Of a stretch of 28,172 nucleotides of DNA, positions 8,240 to 16,135 are shown piece by piece. The translations under genes were made by a program, and so were the position numbers. Position 1 is the stretch's first letter, and every line of letters begins with the position of its first letter. The stretch spans positions 1 to 28,172 of the forward strand of contig JBCDCZ010000020.1 in NCBI GenBank assembly GCA_039180865.1. The letters are read 5' to 3'. The stretch is from JBCDCU01 sp039180865 (lineage in GTDB: Bacteria; Pseudomonadota; Alphaproteobacteria; Rhizobiales; JACESI01). Below the pieces are notes generated by a model, which did no database searches, had not been told where the DNA came from, and was given only the letters and a program-made list of their open reading frames with translations.

Positions 8240-8563
8240 CTAGAACGGGAGTTTCATCCCCGGCGGAAGAGGTAATCCGGCTGTCAGGGATTGCATTTTC
8301 TCCTGCATCATTGCCTCGGCCTTCTGCTTGGCATCGTTGTGGGCCGCGATCAGGAGGTCTTCAAGAATTTCAATCTCGTCTTCCTTCATTAGGGACGGGT
8401 CAATCTTGAGGCCTTTCAATTCACCTTTCCCGCTCATTCTCACAGAAACGAGGCCGCCACCGGCTGTACCATCAACTTCCGCGTTTGCCGCCTCTTCCTG
8501 CATTTCCTGCATTTTGGCCTGCATCTCGCCGGCCTTTTTCATCAAACCCATAATGTCTTTCAT
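8240..8563 (-). CDS. ybaB: YbaB/EbfC nucleoid-associated protein
   Basis: This 107-residue protein forms the small tweezer-like dimer of the YbaB/EbfC family, which binds DNA without strong specificity. The N-terminal Met/Lys/Gln-rich helix (MKDIMGLMKKAGEMQAKMQ) and the core GTAGGGLVSVRMSGKGEL and the C-terminal helix LIAAHNDAKQKAEAMMQEKM are typical; GLPLPPGMKLPF is the usual C-terminal end. The frame extends to 8620, but ATG at 8563 has the site AGAGAGGAAA upstream and fits the family start. It lies 16 bases after dnaX, the standard pairing. The third usual member of this operon, recR, is not here but at 2849-3454. Confidence 0.95.
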   Translation of the reverse strand: MKDIMGLMKKAGEMQAKMQEMQEEAANAEVDGTAGGGLVSVRMSGKGELKGLKIDPSLMKEDEIEILEDLLIAAHNDAKQKAEAMMQEKMQSLTAGLPLPPGMKLPF

Positions 8564-8579
8564 GAAGTCGTTTCCTCTC

Positions 8580-10424
8580 TCACATATCGTCGTCGTCGGG
8601 TGCCGGCGGCAGGCCCGCATCGCCGTTCGTTTCTTCCCGGTAGGTGACGTTGACTATCTTCGCTCCGGGGAACCGTCTTAAAACCTCAGCGACAACCGGG
8701 TCTTCCTCAGCGTCACGGGAGCGTTGCCGCTCCTCTTCAGCCCATTGTTCCGCAAGCGGCGGTGCTCCCGCTTCTCGTGAGACGGCAACCGACCAAGTTC
8801 GTCCTGTCCACTCGCTGAGTGCTGCCTTGAGATTGTGAGCAAGGCCTTGAGGTGCACTTTCCGTTGGAGCGAATTCAATTCGCCCATCTTCGAACGCAAC
8901 GAGCGAGACATGATTGATGAGCGCTGACCGCAAAGCCAGATCACGCTTTTCTTCTGCCAGAGCGATCAAATCCTCAAACCGCTGGATTTTTGTCAAAGGC
9001 ACAGGATCGGCAGCTTTGTCGTCCATCGGAACCGACTGCGGCGCCGGATTGTTCGTCGCAAGGACAGGGCGCGGTCTTTGCGTCGGCCGCGTTTCGCCTG
9101 CCTGGAGCGCGACCGGTTCGCCGTCCGGCAATGGAGCTGTTTCTGTTCTCAATGCCGACGCTGCACTTTGACTGACCGCCTGCCCCCCACCGTGCCCGGT
9201 GGACATGCCCGTGCCTCCAGTTGAAGAAGGCGGACTGCCTGCCGGCATACCACCATTGTCACGGAGTGCGCGCAGCGCTTCGTCTGGCGTTGGGAGATCA
9301 GCAGCATAGGCAAGCCGCACAATCACCATATCTGCCGCGTGAAGGGGCTTGTTGGCTCCTTGAATCTCCTCAATGCCTTTCAGAAGAAATTGCCATGCCC
9401 GTGATAGCACACGAACAGGCAATGCTTCGGCAAAGGCGGTGGCTCTATCTCGCTCCAGATTGGAGATCGCGAAGTTTGAAGGAATGCCGTCAGAAACCTT
9501 CGCCACTGTTACGAGATGCGTGAATTCCGCGAGATCCGACATGATAACAAGCGGATCAGCACCAAGATCGAATTGCGCGCGGATCTCCGCAAGCGCTTCG
9601 GCGACGCGGCCGGCCATGACATGCTCGAAAAGATCGATAACCCGTGCGCGGTCGGCCAGTCCGAGCATGTTGCGCATTTCGTCCTGATCAACCTTACCGC
9701 TGCCATGGGCGATCGCCTGATCGAGCAGGGAAAGCGCATCACGCACTGAGCCTTCGGAGGCTCGGGCGAGCATGAACAAGGCTTCTTCGCTGACATCGAC
9801 GGATTCTTTTTCAGCAATGTCTTTCAGGTAAGCGACCATCCGTTCCGCGTCGATCCTGCGAAGATCGAACCGCTGACACCGGGATAGGATCGTCACGGGT
9901 ACTTTACGGATTTCCGTCGTCGCGAAGATGAATTTGACGTGCTCCGGCGGCTCCTCAAGAGTTTTGAGCAGACCATTAAAGGCCGCCTGCGAGAGCATGT
10001 GCACTTCGTCGATGATATAGACCTTATAGCGTGCGGTCGCGGGCTTGTATTTCACGGCGTCAATGATCTCACGGATATCGCCGATCCCCGTATGGGACGC
10101 AGCATCCATTTCGATCACATCGATATGGCCAGACTTGATGATCGCCTCGCAATGGGCGCCAAGCCGAGGCATGTCGATCGTCGGGCCATCGATACCATCA
10201 GCTTCGTAATTAAGCGCGCGCGCCAGGATACGGGCCGTCGTTGTCTTCCCGACACCACGCACGCCGGTCAGCATATAGGCTTGCGCAATACGACCGAGGC
10301 GAAACGCATTGGTGAGCGTCTGAACCATCGGTTCCTGACCGATCAAATCCTGAAATGTACTCGGCCGATACTTTCGGGCGAGAACGCGATAGGCCTGGTT
10401 GTCCTGATTTGGTGCGCCGTCCAT
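8580..10424 (-). CDS. dnaX: DNA polymerase III subunit gamma/tau
   Basis: The protein has 614 residues from ATG 10424; AAGGG stands just before it. A longer in-frame reading to 10535 is not supported by family starts. Domain I holds ARKYRPSTFQDLIGQ, Walker A GVRGVGKTT (54-62), Walker B DEVH (139-142), LEEPPEHVKFIFATTE and sensor 1/SRC motif LSRCQRFDLRRI. The four-Cys zinc module found in E. coli DnaX is missing; only Cys 92 remains between the two Walker motifs, as I recall for other alphaproteobacteria. After about residue 370 comes a Gly/Ser/Pro-rich linker and a C-terminal tau-like domain ending in acidic DDDDM. It is the clamp-loader motor of the replisome. The SRP RNA lies upstream on the same strand and ybaB follows after 16 bases. 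Confidence 0.96.
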   Translation of the reverse strand: MDGAPNQDNQAYRVLARKYRPSTFQDLIGQEPMVQTLTNAFRLGRIAQAYMLTGVRGVGKTTTARILARALNYEADGIDGPTIDMPRLGAHCEAIIKSGHIDVIEMDAASHTGIGDIREIIDAVKYKPATARYKVYIIDEVHMLSQAAFNGLLKTLEEPPEHVKFIFATTEIRKVPVTILSRCQRFDLRRIDAERMVAYLKDIAEKESVDVSEEALFMLARASEGSVRDALSLLDQAIAHGSGKVDQDEMRNMLGLADRARVIDLFEHVMAGRVAEALAEIRAQFDLGADPLVIMSDLAEFTHLVTVAKVSDGIPSNFAISNLERDRATAFAEALPVRVLSRAWQFLLKGIEEIQGANKPLHAADMVIVRLAYAADLPTPDEALRALRDNGGMPAGSPPSSTGGTGMSTGHGGGQAVSQSAASALRTETAPLPDGEPVALQAGETRPTQRPRPVLATNNPAPQSVPMDDKAADPVPLTKIQRFEDLIALAEEKRDLALRSALINHVSLVAFEDGRIEFAPTESAPQGLAHNLKAALSEWTGRTWSVAVSREAGAPPLAEQWAEEERQRSRDAEEDPVVAEVLRRFPGAKIVNVTYREETNGDAGLPPAPDDDDM

Positions 10425-10644
10425 GTGCCCTTCGCGTGGCGCTTGAACCTTATCTAAAGCTCTGAGCGCGTTAACGATCTTTTCCGCTTTAAGGCCGGGC
10501 TTCACCTGAAGCGCTTGCCCGCACCGCGCCGCCATGCGACGAAGAAACCCGAATTGTGCCTGATTGGACCGGCCCGCACGCCATTGTCAGTCAAGGGCGG
10601 GATCCGCTCAAATGACGACCATTGGCAAGGCTGGTCTTGCGGCA
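10425..10644 (-). other. Spacer between SRP RNA and dnaX
   Basis: About 220 bases lie between the SRP RNA end and the dnaX start. The dnaX frame stays open through part of it by chance. I see no strong terminator after the RNA, so read-through into dnaX cannot be excluded. No gene is recognised here. Confidence 0.4.
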
Positions 10645-10740
10645 GGAGGCTGGACGGTGACCCGCGCCGGAACTCGTTAGGGCTGCTTCCTTCCGGACCT
10701 GACCCGGTTGGCGAGTGACACGTCCATCGCCAACCTCCCA
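10645..10740 (-). ncRNA. ffs: Signal recognition particle 4.5S RNA (small bacterial type)
   Basis: Read on the minus strand, the region has the universal SRP domain IV core GGTCAGGTCCGGAAGGAAGC followed by AGCC, which binds Ffh. The ends pair: 5' GGGAGG...TGGACG against 3' CGTCCA...GCCTCC, giving the single long hairpin of about 96 nt. Exact ends are estimated from this pairing. It directs membrane proteins to the translocon with Ffh and FtsY. It lies upstream of dnaX on the same strand with about 220 bases between. Confidence 0.93.
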
Positions 10741-10744
10741 CTGC

Positions 10745-10775
10745 ATCATATCACAAGGCGAAGCGGTTTTTGCAA
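10745..10775 (-). promoter_or_regulatory. Predicted promoter of the SRP RNA gene
   Basis: On the minus strand TTGCAA (10770-10775) and TATGAT (10745-10750) are separated by 19 bases, a little long. The -10 box ends about five bases before the first paired G of the SRP RNA, the spacing expected for its transcription start. Confidence 0.55.
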
Positions 10776-10854
10776 GGGCAAAGAAGGCTTAATCTGAAAG
10801 TGACGTGAATAGATGTTCCTGATTGCCGAAAACGATCTCATGAAGGGGGCGGAT

Positions 10855-11292
10855 ATGACGCCGAAATCTGGCTTTTATCTCGACCCGGTTCTGGAACGTG
10901 ACACGATATTTGTGACCGATCTGCGCCTGTCATCGATCCTTCTCATGGATGACTGCCGCTATCCGTGGCTTATCATCGTTCCACGTGTCGGCGGTGCGGA
11001 AGAAATCTTCGATCTTGGTCGCGGTGACCAGAGCCTTCTTATGGATGAGATCGCCATGGTCGCTGAAGCCGTTCACAAAGTCACGAACCCAGCAAAGGTG
11101 AATGTCGGCGCGCTCGGGAATATTGTGCGGCAGTTGCATATCCATGTGATCGCTCGATTTGAGACGGACGCCACCTGGCCTGGCCCGGTATGGGGAGTTG
11201 GCGAAAGAACCCCTTATGAAGACTGCGGAGCAGCCTTTCTCTCGCTTCTTAACTCGGAAATCGGATTGTCGAAGCCAAAACCCGGCTTTTAA
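10855..11292 (+). CDS. HIT-domain protein
   Basis: The 145-residue protein belongs to the histidine-triad superfamily of nucleotide hydrolases and transferases. The motif reads QLHIHVIARF: His 95 and His 97 are present, with Ile 99 where the third His of HxHxH normally stands. His 97, the usual nucleophile position, is kept. The conserved WPGPVWG follows. Members of this two-His group are, as I recall, common in alphaproteobacteria and are annotated as diadenosine-tetraphosphate-hydrolase-like. The frame opens at 10813, but ATG at 10855 is chosen for AAGGGGG six bases upstream. It is divergent from the SRP RNA and its end overlaps the next gene's end by three bases. Confidence 0.85.
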   Translation: MTPKSGFYLDPVLERDTIFVTDLRLSSILLMDDCRYPWLIIVPRVGGAEEIFDLGRGDQSLLMDEIAMVAEAVHKVTNPAKVNVGALGNIVRQLHIHVIARFETDATWPGPVWGVGERTPYEDCGAAFLSLLNSEIGLSKPKPGF

Positions 11293-12029
11293 CTTTCTGG
11301 CAGGCTGAGTTTGCTCATTCTGCCCCCGTCAATCGTCCAGATCTGCCCCGTAACGAAGGCGGCCTCTTCCGATGCGAGCCAGGTAATCAGTGCAGCGACA
11401 TCTTCAGGGCGCCCGGTCTTTCCAACCGGATGAAGTCTAGCGATCTTCTCTCGAAAAACCTTCGGATCGCCAAGACTGTCGATGAAGTCCCGGTTGAGAT
11501 CGGTCTCGATCCAGCCGGGCGCGACTGCGTTGCAACGAACGCCGTCCGGGCCATGGTCCACGGCAACGGCACGGGTCAAACCATGCAAACCGGCTTTGGA
11601 TGCGCAATAGGCGGCATGGCGCGGATTAGATCCGAGCCCCTCAATTGAGCCCACATTGACGATAGCGCCCTTTGCCTCAATCAGGCTCGGAAGTGCGTGT
11701 TTTATGAGGAGGAAGGGCGCCGTCAGATTCACCTGCAAGGTACGCACCCAGGTTTCGGACGTTGTGTCGGCTGCAAGCGCCTCTTCCATGAGGCCTGCAT
11801 TATTGACCAGAATATCGAGGCGACCCTGCGTTTCCAGCACTTTCCCGATCACTCTCTCGGGCGTGTCGGGATCAAGGAAATCGGCGGCAATGGATTCGAA
11901 CACTTGATCGGGCTGACGTTGTGCCGTCACAACATGGGCACCATCGTCTGCAAAGGCTCTTGTCGTCGCAGCGCCGATTCCACTTCGGCCGCCGGTTACC
12001 AGCACCACTTTTCCATCAAAGCGCTTCAT
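11289..12029 (-). CDS. Short-chain dehydrogenase/reductase, second gene of a coupled pair
   Basis: This 246-residue classical SDR has TGGRSGIG (12-19), LVNNAG (74-79), Ser 128, Tyr 141 and Lys 145 (YCASK) and the FabG-like C-terminal LASEEAAFVTGQIWTIDGG. Its start overlaps the stop of the upstream SDR gene by four bases (ATGA), which indicates translational coupling and a related function. Substrate cannot be read. It resembles FabG/3-oxoacyl or sugar-alcohol dehydrogenases in general layout only. The 3' end overlaps the end of the convergent HIT gene. Confidence 0.88.
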   Translation of the reverse strand: MKRFDGKVVLVTGGRSGIGAATTRAFADDGAHVVTAQRQPDQVFESIAADFLDPDTPERVIGKVLETQGRLDILVNNAGLMEEALAADTTSETWVRTLQVNLTAPFLLIKHALPSLIEAKGAIVNVGSIEGLGSNPRHAAYCASKAGLHGLTRAVAVDHGPDGVRCNAVAPGWIETDLNRDFIDSLGDPKVFREKIARLHPVGKTGRPEDVAALITWLASEEAAFVTGQIWTIDGGRMSKLSLPES

Positions 12030-12754
12030 ACGACCGGCTTTGCTCCATTCACTTCCAGGAGCGCTCCGCAGACATACCGAGCCTTCTCAGATGCAAGGAA
12101 GACGACAACATCGGCGATGTCTTCGGGCTCTGCGATGCGGCCAAGCGGTACAGACCGATTCAACGCATCGATAGCGGTTTCGGGATCGAGCCCACGACGT
12201 TCGAAACCCGTTCGTATCATCGGCGTGTTCACTTCATTGGGACAAACCGCGTTGACGCGGATGTTGGCATGGGCGTGATCGCGGGCAAGGCACTGGGTCA
12301 GCGATGCAAGGGCCGCTTTTGACATGACGTAAAGCGGATGTCCCGGCCCGGGATGGACGCCCCAGCAGGACGCGATGTTCACAATCGCGCCCCGCCCCTC
12401 GCGTTCCATGATAGGGATCGCCGCGCGGCACAAGCGAAATGGTGCTTCGACATTGATTGCCATCGTCTTGCGATAATCCTCATCGCTCGTTTCCGTGATC
12501 ATGCCACGTGCCATGTAGCCGGCATTGTTGATGAGAATATCGAGCCCGCCCAATTCGGATACCGCCCTTTTGGGGAGTTCATCGCAGTATCGGGCGTCGT
12601 TTAGATCGCCTTCTATATCAATATCAGCAAATGACGGGAGCATATCGGCGCCGGCGACCCGCACCCCTTCGGATTGAAGCGCTTTTACGATTGCTGCTCC
12701 GATCCCGCCTGCGGCCCCGGTGACAAGCGCCCGCTGATTTTCAAGACCCGTCAT
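12026..12754 (-). CDS. Short-chain dehydrogenase/reductase, first gene of a coupled pair
   Basis: The 242-residue protein has TGAAGGIG (12-19), an Asp after the second strand (GADMLP) that favours NAD(H), INNAG (75-79), Ser 129, Tyr 142 and Lys 146 (YVMSK), and the C-terminal FLASEKARYVCGALLEVNGA. It is a classical SDR of about 25 kDa with unknown substrate. The downstream SDR overlaps it by four bases; two sequential or heteromeric oxidoreductases acting in one pathway are likely. Its leader carries an 18-base hairpin whose right arm includes part of the GGGAG ribosome site, which suggests controlled translation or a repressor-binding site. Confidence 0.88.
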   Translation of the reverse strand: MTGLENQRALVTGAAGGIGAAIVKALQSEGVRVAGADMLPSFADIDIEGDLNDARYCDELPKRAVSELGGLDILINNAGYMARGMITETSDEDYRKTMAINVEAPFRLCRAAIPIMEREGRGAIVNIASCWGVHPGPGHPLYVMSKAALASLTQCLARDHAHANIRVNAVCPNEVNTPMIRTGFERRGLDPETAIDALNRSVPLGRIAEPEDIADVVVFLASEKARYVCGALLEVNGAKPVV

Positions 12755-12762
12755 TTGCAGCT

Positions 12763-12780
12763 CCCGATGGATACATCGGG
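12763..12780 (-). promoter_or_regulatory. SD-masking hairpin or palindromic operator before the SDR pair
   Basis: CCCGATGGATACATCGGG is a 7-base-pair perfect inverted repeat with a 4-base loop. On the minus-strand RNA its right arm ends in GGG of GGGAG, the ribosome site 6-8 bases before the ATG at 12754. It could fold to hide the site or bind a dimeric regulator. Confidence 0.5.
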
Positions 12781-12884
12781 GACACTAGCAAAACGCCTTT
12801 GCGTGGCCGTTCTGATAACGACCTCATGCCAACAGCATTGCGCAAATAACAACTGAGCAAGCCGTACTAACTTTTCGCAGTTGG

Positions 12885-14240
12885 TTAGACGGGCGCCATA
12901 CCGCAGTCTTCCATGACCTCGCCAACCAGATAGAGGGAACCGCCGATCAGGATGCGTGGCGGGCGCTCAAACCGCCAGCCTTCCGATAAAAGATCGATCG
13001 CGTCTCCCACGCTGTCGCAGGGTTCTGCGGAGAGGCCCGCATTCATGACATGCTCAGCCAGATCTTCCGGGGAAACTCCGTTCGGTGTGTGGCGCAAGGG
13101 TACGGTAAAGACATGACGCACGATGCCTGCAAAGGGTTCAAAGAACCCGACCGGATCTTTCGTGTTGAGCATCCCGGCGATTAGGAACAAAGGCCGTTCA
13201 ACCCGCTCCTCAAGATCGGCCATTGCTGATGCGAGCGCCTCGCCGGCGGACGGGTTATGACCGCCATCAAGCCAGATCTCGCTTCCTGGGACAGCGAGAT
13301 CAAAAAGCGGCCCTTCTTTGAGCTTCTGTAAGCGACCGGGCCATTCAACCGATTTCAGTCCACTTTCGATCTCGTCATGGCTGAGCGAAATACCGGCTGT
13401 TTTGATCGCAGCAATTGCCGTGCCCGCATTGATGATTTGGTAGTGGCCTGGCAGTTTCGGCATGGAAAGGTCCATGAGACCCTCTTCGTCCTGATAGACA
13501 AGACGCCCCCGTTCGGACCAGACCGTCCAGTCCTGACCTGATCGCATAACCTGCGCGTGCGCGCGGGCTGCCGCATAATCGATAACATCATACACCCGGT
13601 CGCTCATCTGGGGTGCGGCAATGACCGGAACGCCATATTTGATGATGCCGGCCTTTTCGCCAGCGATCTTTTCGACGGTGTCGCCGAGATAAGCCTGATG
13701 GTCGAGGGATATCGGCGTGATGACACTCGCAAGCGGTGTCTCAATCACATTGGTGGCGTCGAGCCGTCCCCCAAGCCCCACTTCAAGAAGAGTGATGTCT
13801 GCAGGACGGGATGAAAAAAGGACGAAAGCCGCAGCCGTCAACATCTCGAAGACAGTGATCGCCTCATCGGCATTCACCCGCTCGATGCGGTGCAACGCCT
13901 GGACGAGGGAGCGGTCATCGACAAGCGTACTTCCAGCATGCGGAAGCCCCAGCCTGAACCGCTCGTTGTAGCGCACCAGGTGAGGAGAGGTATGGACGTG
14001 AACGGAATAACCGGCTGCCTCAAGCATCGCCCGCATGAACGCAATCGCCGATCCTTTGCCATTCGTTCCTGCCACATGAATCGCCGGAGGAATATCGAGA
14101 TGAGGATTGCCAAGCGCTTCCAGGAGCCGGCGAACCCGGTTCAGCGAGAGATCGAAACCGGGCGGGTGACGCTTTGATAGCCGCCCGATGACCTCATCCG
14201 GGGTCTCGGCTGGATCGCGTTTTTGATACCCCTTGGACAT
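12885..14240 (-). CDS. folC: Dihydrofolate synthase / folylpolyglutamate synthase
   Basis: FolC adds glutamate to dihydropteroate and to reduced folates in an ATP-dependent ligase reaction. The 451-residue protein has the Mur-ligase-fold P-loop HVAGTNGKGS (55-64), SPHLVRYNERFRL, TLLEVGLGGRLDATNV, ITPISLDHQAYLGDT, the lysine-bearing IAGEKAGIIK and EIWLDGGHNPSAGEAL. The frame can also start with TTG at 14249, which has GGA at a better distance; ATG at 14240 is chosen as the more usual codon. It follows the accD stop by 20 bases, as in many alphaproteobacteria (accD-folC), so it is probably on the trp/acc transcript. I see no clear terminator after it. Confidence 0.94.
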   Translation of the reverse strand: MSKGYQKRDPAETPDEVIGRLSKRHPPGFDLSLNRVRRLLEALGNPHLDIPPAIHVAGTNGKGSAIAFMRAMLEAAGYSVHVHTSPHLVRYNERFRLGLPHAGSTLVDDRSLVQALHRIERVNADEAITVFEMLTAAAFVLFSSRPADITLLEVGLGGRLDATNVIETPLASVITPISLDHQAYLGDTVEKIAGEKAGIIKYGVPVIAAPQMSDRVYDVIDYAAARAHAQVMRSGQDWTVWSERGRLVYQDEEGLMDLSMPKLPGHYQIINAGTAIAAIKTAGISLSHDEIESGLKSVEWPGRLQKLKEGPLFDLAVPGSEIWLDGGHNPSAGEALASAMADLEERVERPLFLIAGMLNTKDPVGFFEPFAGIVRHVFTVPLRHTPNGVSPEDLAEHVMNAGLSAEPCDSVGDAIDLLSEGWRFERPPRILIGGSLYLVGEVMEDCGMAPV

Positions 14241-14260
14241 TGGTTTCAATGATCCAGCAA

Positions 14261-15226
14261 TCAGGTTTCGGAAGCTGGCTGTGCCTTAGCGCCAGGATCG
14301 TTGCCGTCGGCTCCAACCGTCGACGAGGTTTCGGCTGTATCCGATGCGTTCGAACCGGCGAGTTTCGGTGATACTGGAACCGGTTGATGGAGAAGAATCG
14401 ATGTAATTCGGGATATCGTCTCCGGCAGTTCGTGGCGATGGACCACCATATCCACCATGCCGTGCTCTTGCAGATATTCAGCCCGCTGGAAGCCATCCGG
14501 GAGTTTCTCGCGGATGGTCTGCTCGATCACACGCGGCCCAGCAAATCCGATGAGTGCACCGGGCTCCGCGATGTGGACATCACCAAGCATGGCGTAGGAA
14601 GCCGTCACCCCACCGGTCGTCGGATTAGTGAGGACCACGATGTAGGGCAATTTCGCATCGCGCAGCGCCTGAACGGCGACTGTCGTTCGCGGCAATTGCA
14701 TAAGTGACAGGATACCCTCCTGCATGCGGGCTCCGCCCGATGCAGTAAAGATCACAAAGGGAAGCTTGCGCTTCACGGCTTCCATCATTGCCGCGATAAT
14801 TGCTTCACCTGCTGCCATGCCGAGCGAGCCAAGCATGAAGTCGGCCTCCTGAACGGCGGCAACGAGTTCAACACCGTGAACCTTACCGATACCAACCAGA
14901 ATGGCGTCTTTCAGGCCGGTTTTGTTTTTCGCCTCACGCAGGCGATCGGTGTAACGTTTGCTGTCGCGGAATTTCAGCGGATCCACGGCCGCATCCGGGG
15001 TCTCGAATTCTTCGAACACTCCACCATCGAAGAAGAAGCTGAAACGCTTCCGCCCTTCAATGCGCATGTGATAATCGGAATTCGGGACAACGTTTTGGTT
15101 GCGCTCGAGGTCCCGGTGGAAGACAAGTTCGCCGCTCTCGGGATCCTTGATCCAGAGATTTTCAGGCGTATCGCGCTTATTGAAGAAATTGATCTTCGGA
15201 CGCACGACATTGGAAATCCAGTTCAT
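14261..15226 (-). CDS. accD: Acetyl-CoA carboxylase carboxyltransferase subunit beta
   Basis: AccD with AccA moves the carboxyl group from biotin to acetyl-CoA to give malonyl-CoA, the first step of fatty-acid synthesis. The 321-residue protein starts MNWISNVVRPKI with AAGGAGA seven bases upstream; a longer frame to 15295 is rejected. Crotonase-fold marks are ASGGARMQEGILSLMQLP, NPTTGGVTASYAMLGD and IGFAGPRVIEQTI. The four zinc-ribbon cysteines of E. coli AccD (27, 30, 46, 49) correspond here to Asp 28, Ser 31, Val 47 and Ser 50, so the ribbon cannot bind zinc. A Ser/Ala-rich tail of about 40 residues ends the protein. It is followed by folC and preceded by trpA. Confidence 0.95.
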   Translation of the reverse strand: MNWISNVVRPKINFFNKRDTPENLWIKDPESGELVFHRDLERNQNVVPNSDYHMRIEGRKRFSFFFDGGVFEEFETPDAAVDPLKFRDSKRYTDRLREAKNKTGLKDAILVGIGKVHGVELVAAVQEADFMLGSLGMAAGEAIIAAMMEAVKRKLPFVIFTASGGARMQEGILSLMQLPRTTVAVQALRDAKLPYIVVLTNPTTGGVTASYAMLGDVHIAEPGALIGFAGPRVIEQTIREKLPDGFQRAEYLQEHGMVDMVVHRHELPETISRITSILLHQPVPVSPKLAGSNASDTAETSSTVGADGNDPGAKAQPASET

Positions 15227-15251
15227 TGGCGCTTCTCCTTTGTAAACGCCC

Positions 15252-16106
15252 CTATTCGGCCGCTTCGACACGCGCCGTTCTGACGCCACCGGCAAGATCT
15301 TCGACGAGGGCTGTCACGGCAGACACGGTCTCGCCTGTGGCATGACCGTTTTCGTCGAGGCTTTCCTTGACCGCATTCACCAGCGCAGAGCCGACTACAA
15401 CGCCGTCTGCATCAAGCCCGATCACGCGGGCCTGTTCTGCTGTCTTGACGCCAAAACCAACGGCAACCGGAAGATCGGTGTGAGACTTGATCCGACGCAC
15501 TGCATCCGCAACCCGGTTTGTGTTTGTAAGCTCAGCGCCCGTGATTCCCGTCATCGAGACGTAGTAGACGAAGCCCGACGTATTGTTGAGAACGGTCGGA
15601 AGCCGCCGGTCGTCAGTGGTGGGGGTCGCAAGGCGGATGAAACTCAGCCCGGCCTCCATGGCGGGAAGGCATAATTCATCATCTGCTTCCGGCGGAAGAT
15701 CGACAATGATGAGCCCGTCAACACCGGCGTCCTTCGCCTCTCTGACAAAGTTCTCCGGTCCCCGGAAGTAGATCGGGTTGTAGTAACCCATCAGAACGAT
15801 TGGCGTTTCGTTATCATGCTCGCGGAAGGTACGGACCATGGCGAGCGTATCGTTCATGCGCATTCCGGCTTTGAGCGCACGCTGGGTCGCAAGCTGGATT
15901 GGGATCCCTTCTGCCATTGGGTCGGAAAACGGCATACCAAGTTCGATCACGTCTGCGCCCGCCACGGGAAGTGCATCCAGGATCGCCTGACTGGTCGCCT
16001 TATCCGGATCGCCCGCCGTCACGAAGGTGACAAGTGCCGGACGTCCTTCTGCAGCACATTTTTCAAACCGCGCATCTATGCGGGTGATCGGTCTTTCATA
16101 AGTCAT
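15252..16106 (-). CDS. trpA: Tryptophan synthase alpha subunit
   Basis: TrpA splits indole-glycerol-phosphate into indole and glyceraldehyde-3-phosphate and passes indole to TrpB. The 284-residue protein is a TIM barrel with catalytic Glu 55 (VIELGMPFSDP) and Asp 62, the substrate loop MGYYNPIYFRG, GLIIVDLPPEAD, YYVSMTGITGA and the phosphate-binding VAVGFGVKTAEQ and GVVVGSALV. ATG at 16106 is chosen over an in-frame GTG at 16112 because AAGAAGAG lies five bases before the ATG. It ends 25 bases before the accD start. The gene before it is arsC rather than the usual trpB. Confidence 0.97.
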   Translation of the reverse strand: MTYERPITRIDARFEKCAAEGRPALVTFVTAGDPDKATSQAILDALPVAGADVIELGMPFSDPMAEGIPIQLATQRALKAGMRMNDTLAMVRTFREHDNETPIVLMGYYNPIYFRGPENFVREAKDAGVDGLIIVDLPPEADDELCLPAMEAGLSFIRLATPTTDDRRLPTVLNNTSGFVYYVSMTGITGAELTNTNRVADAVRRIKSHTDLPVAVGFGVKTAEQARVIGLDADGVVVGSALVNAVKESLDENGHATGETVSAVTALVEDLAGGVRTARVEAAE

Positions 16107-16135
16107 CGACACTCTTCTTTATTCGCAGGCGGCGC

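Noticed and set aside
10502..10741. Protein-coding frames over the SRP RNA
   Set aside because: The region matches the SRP RNA core and end pairing; the frames have no ribosome site.
11289..12754. SDR pair as part of a recognisable degradation pathway
   Set aside because: The residues show only the SDR family and likely cofactor; no neighbouring gene defines a substrate.
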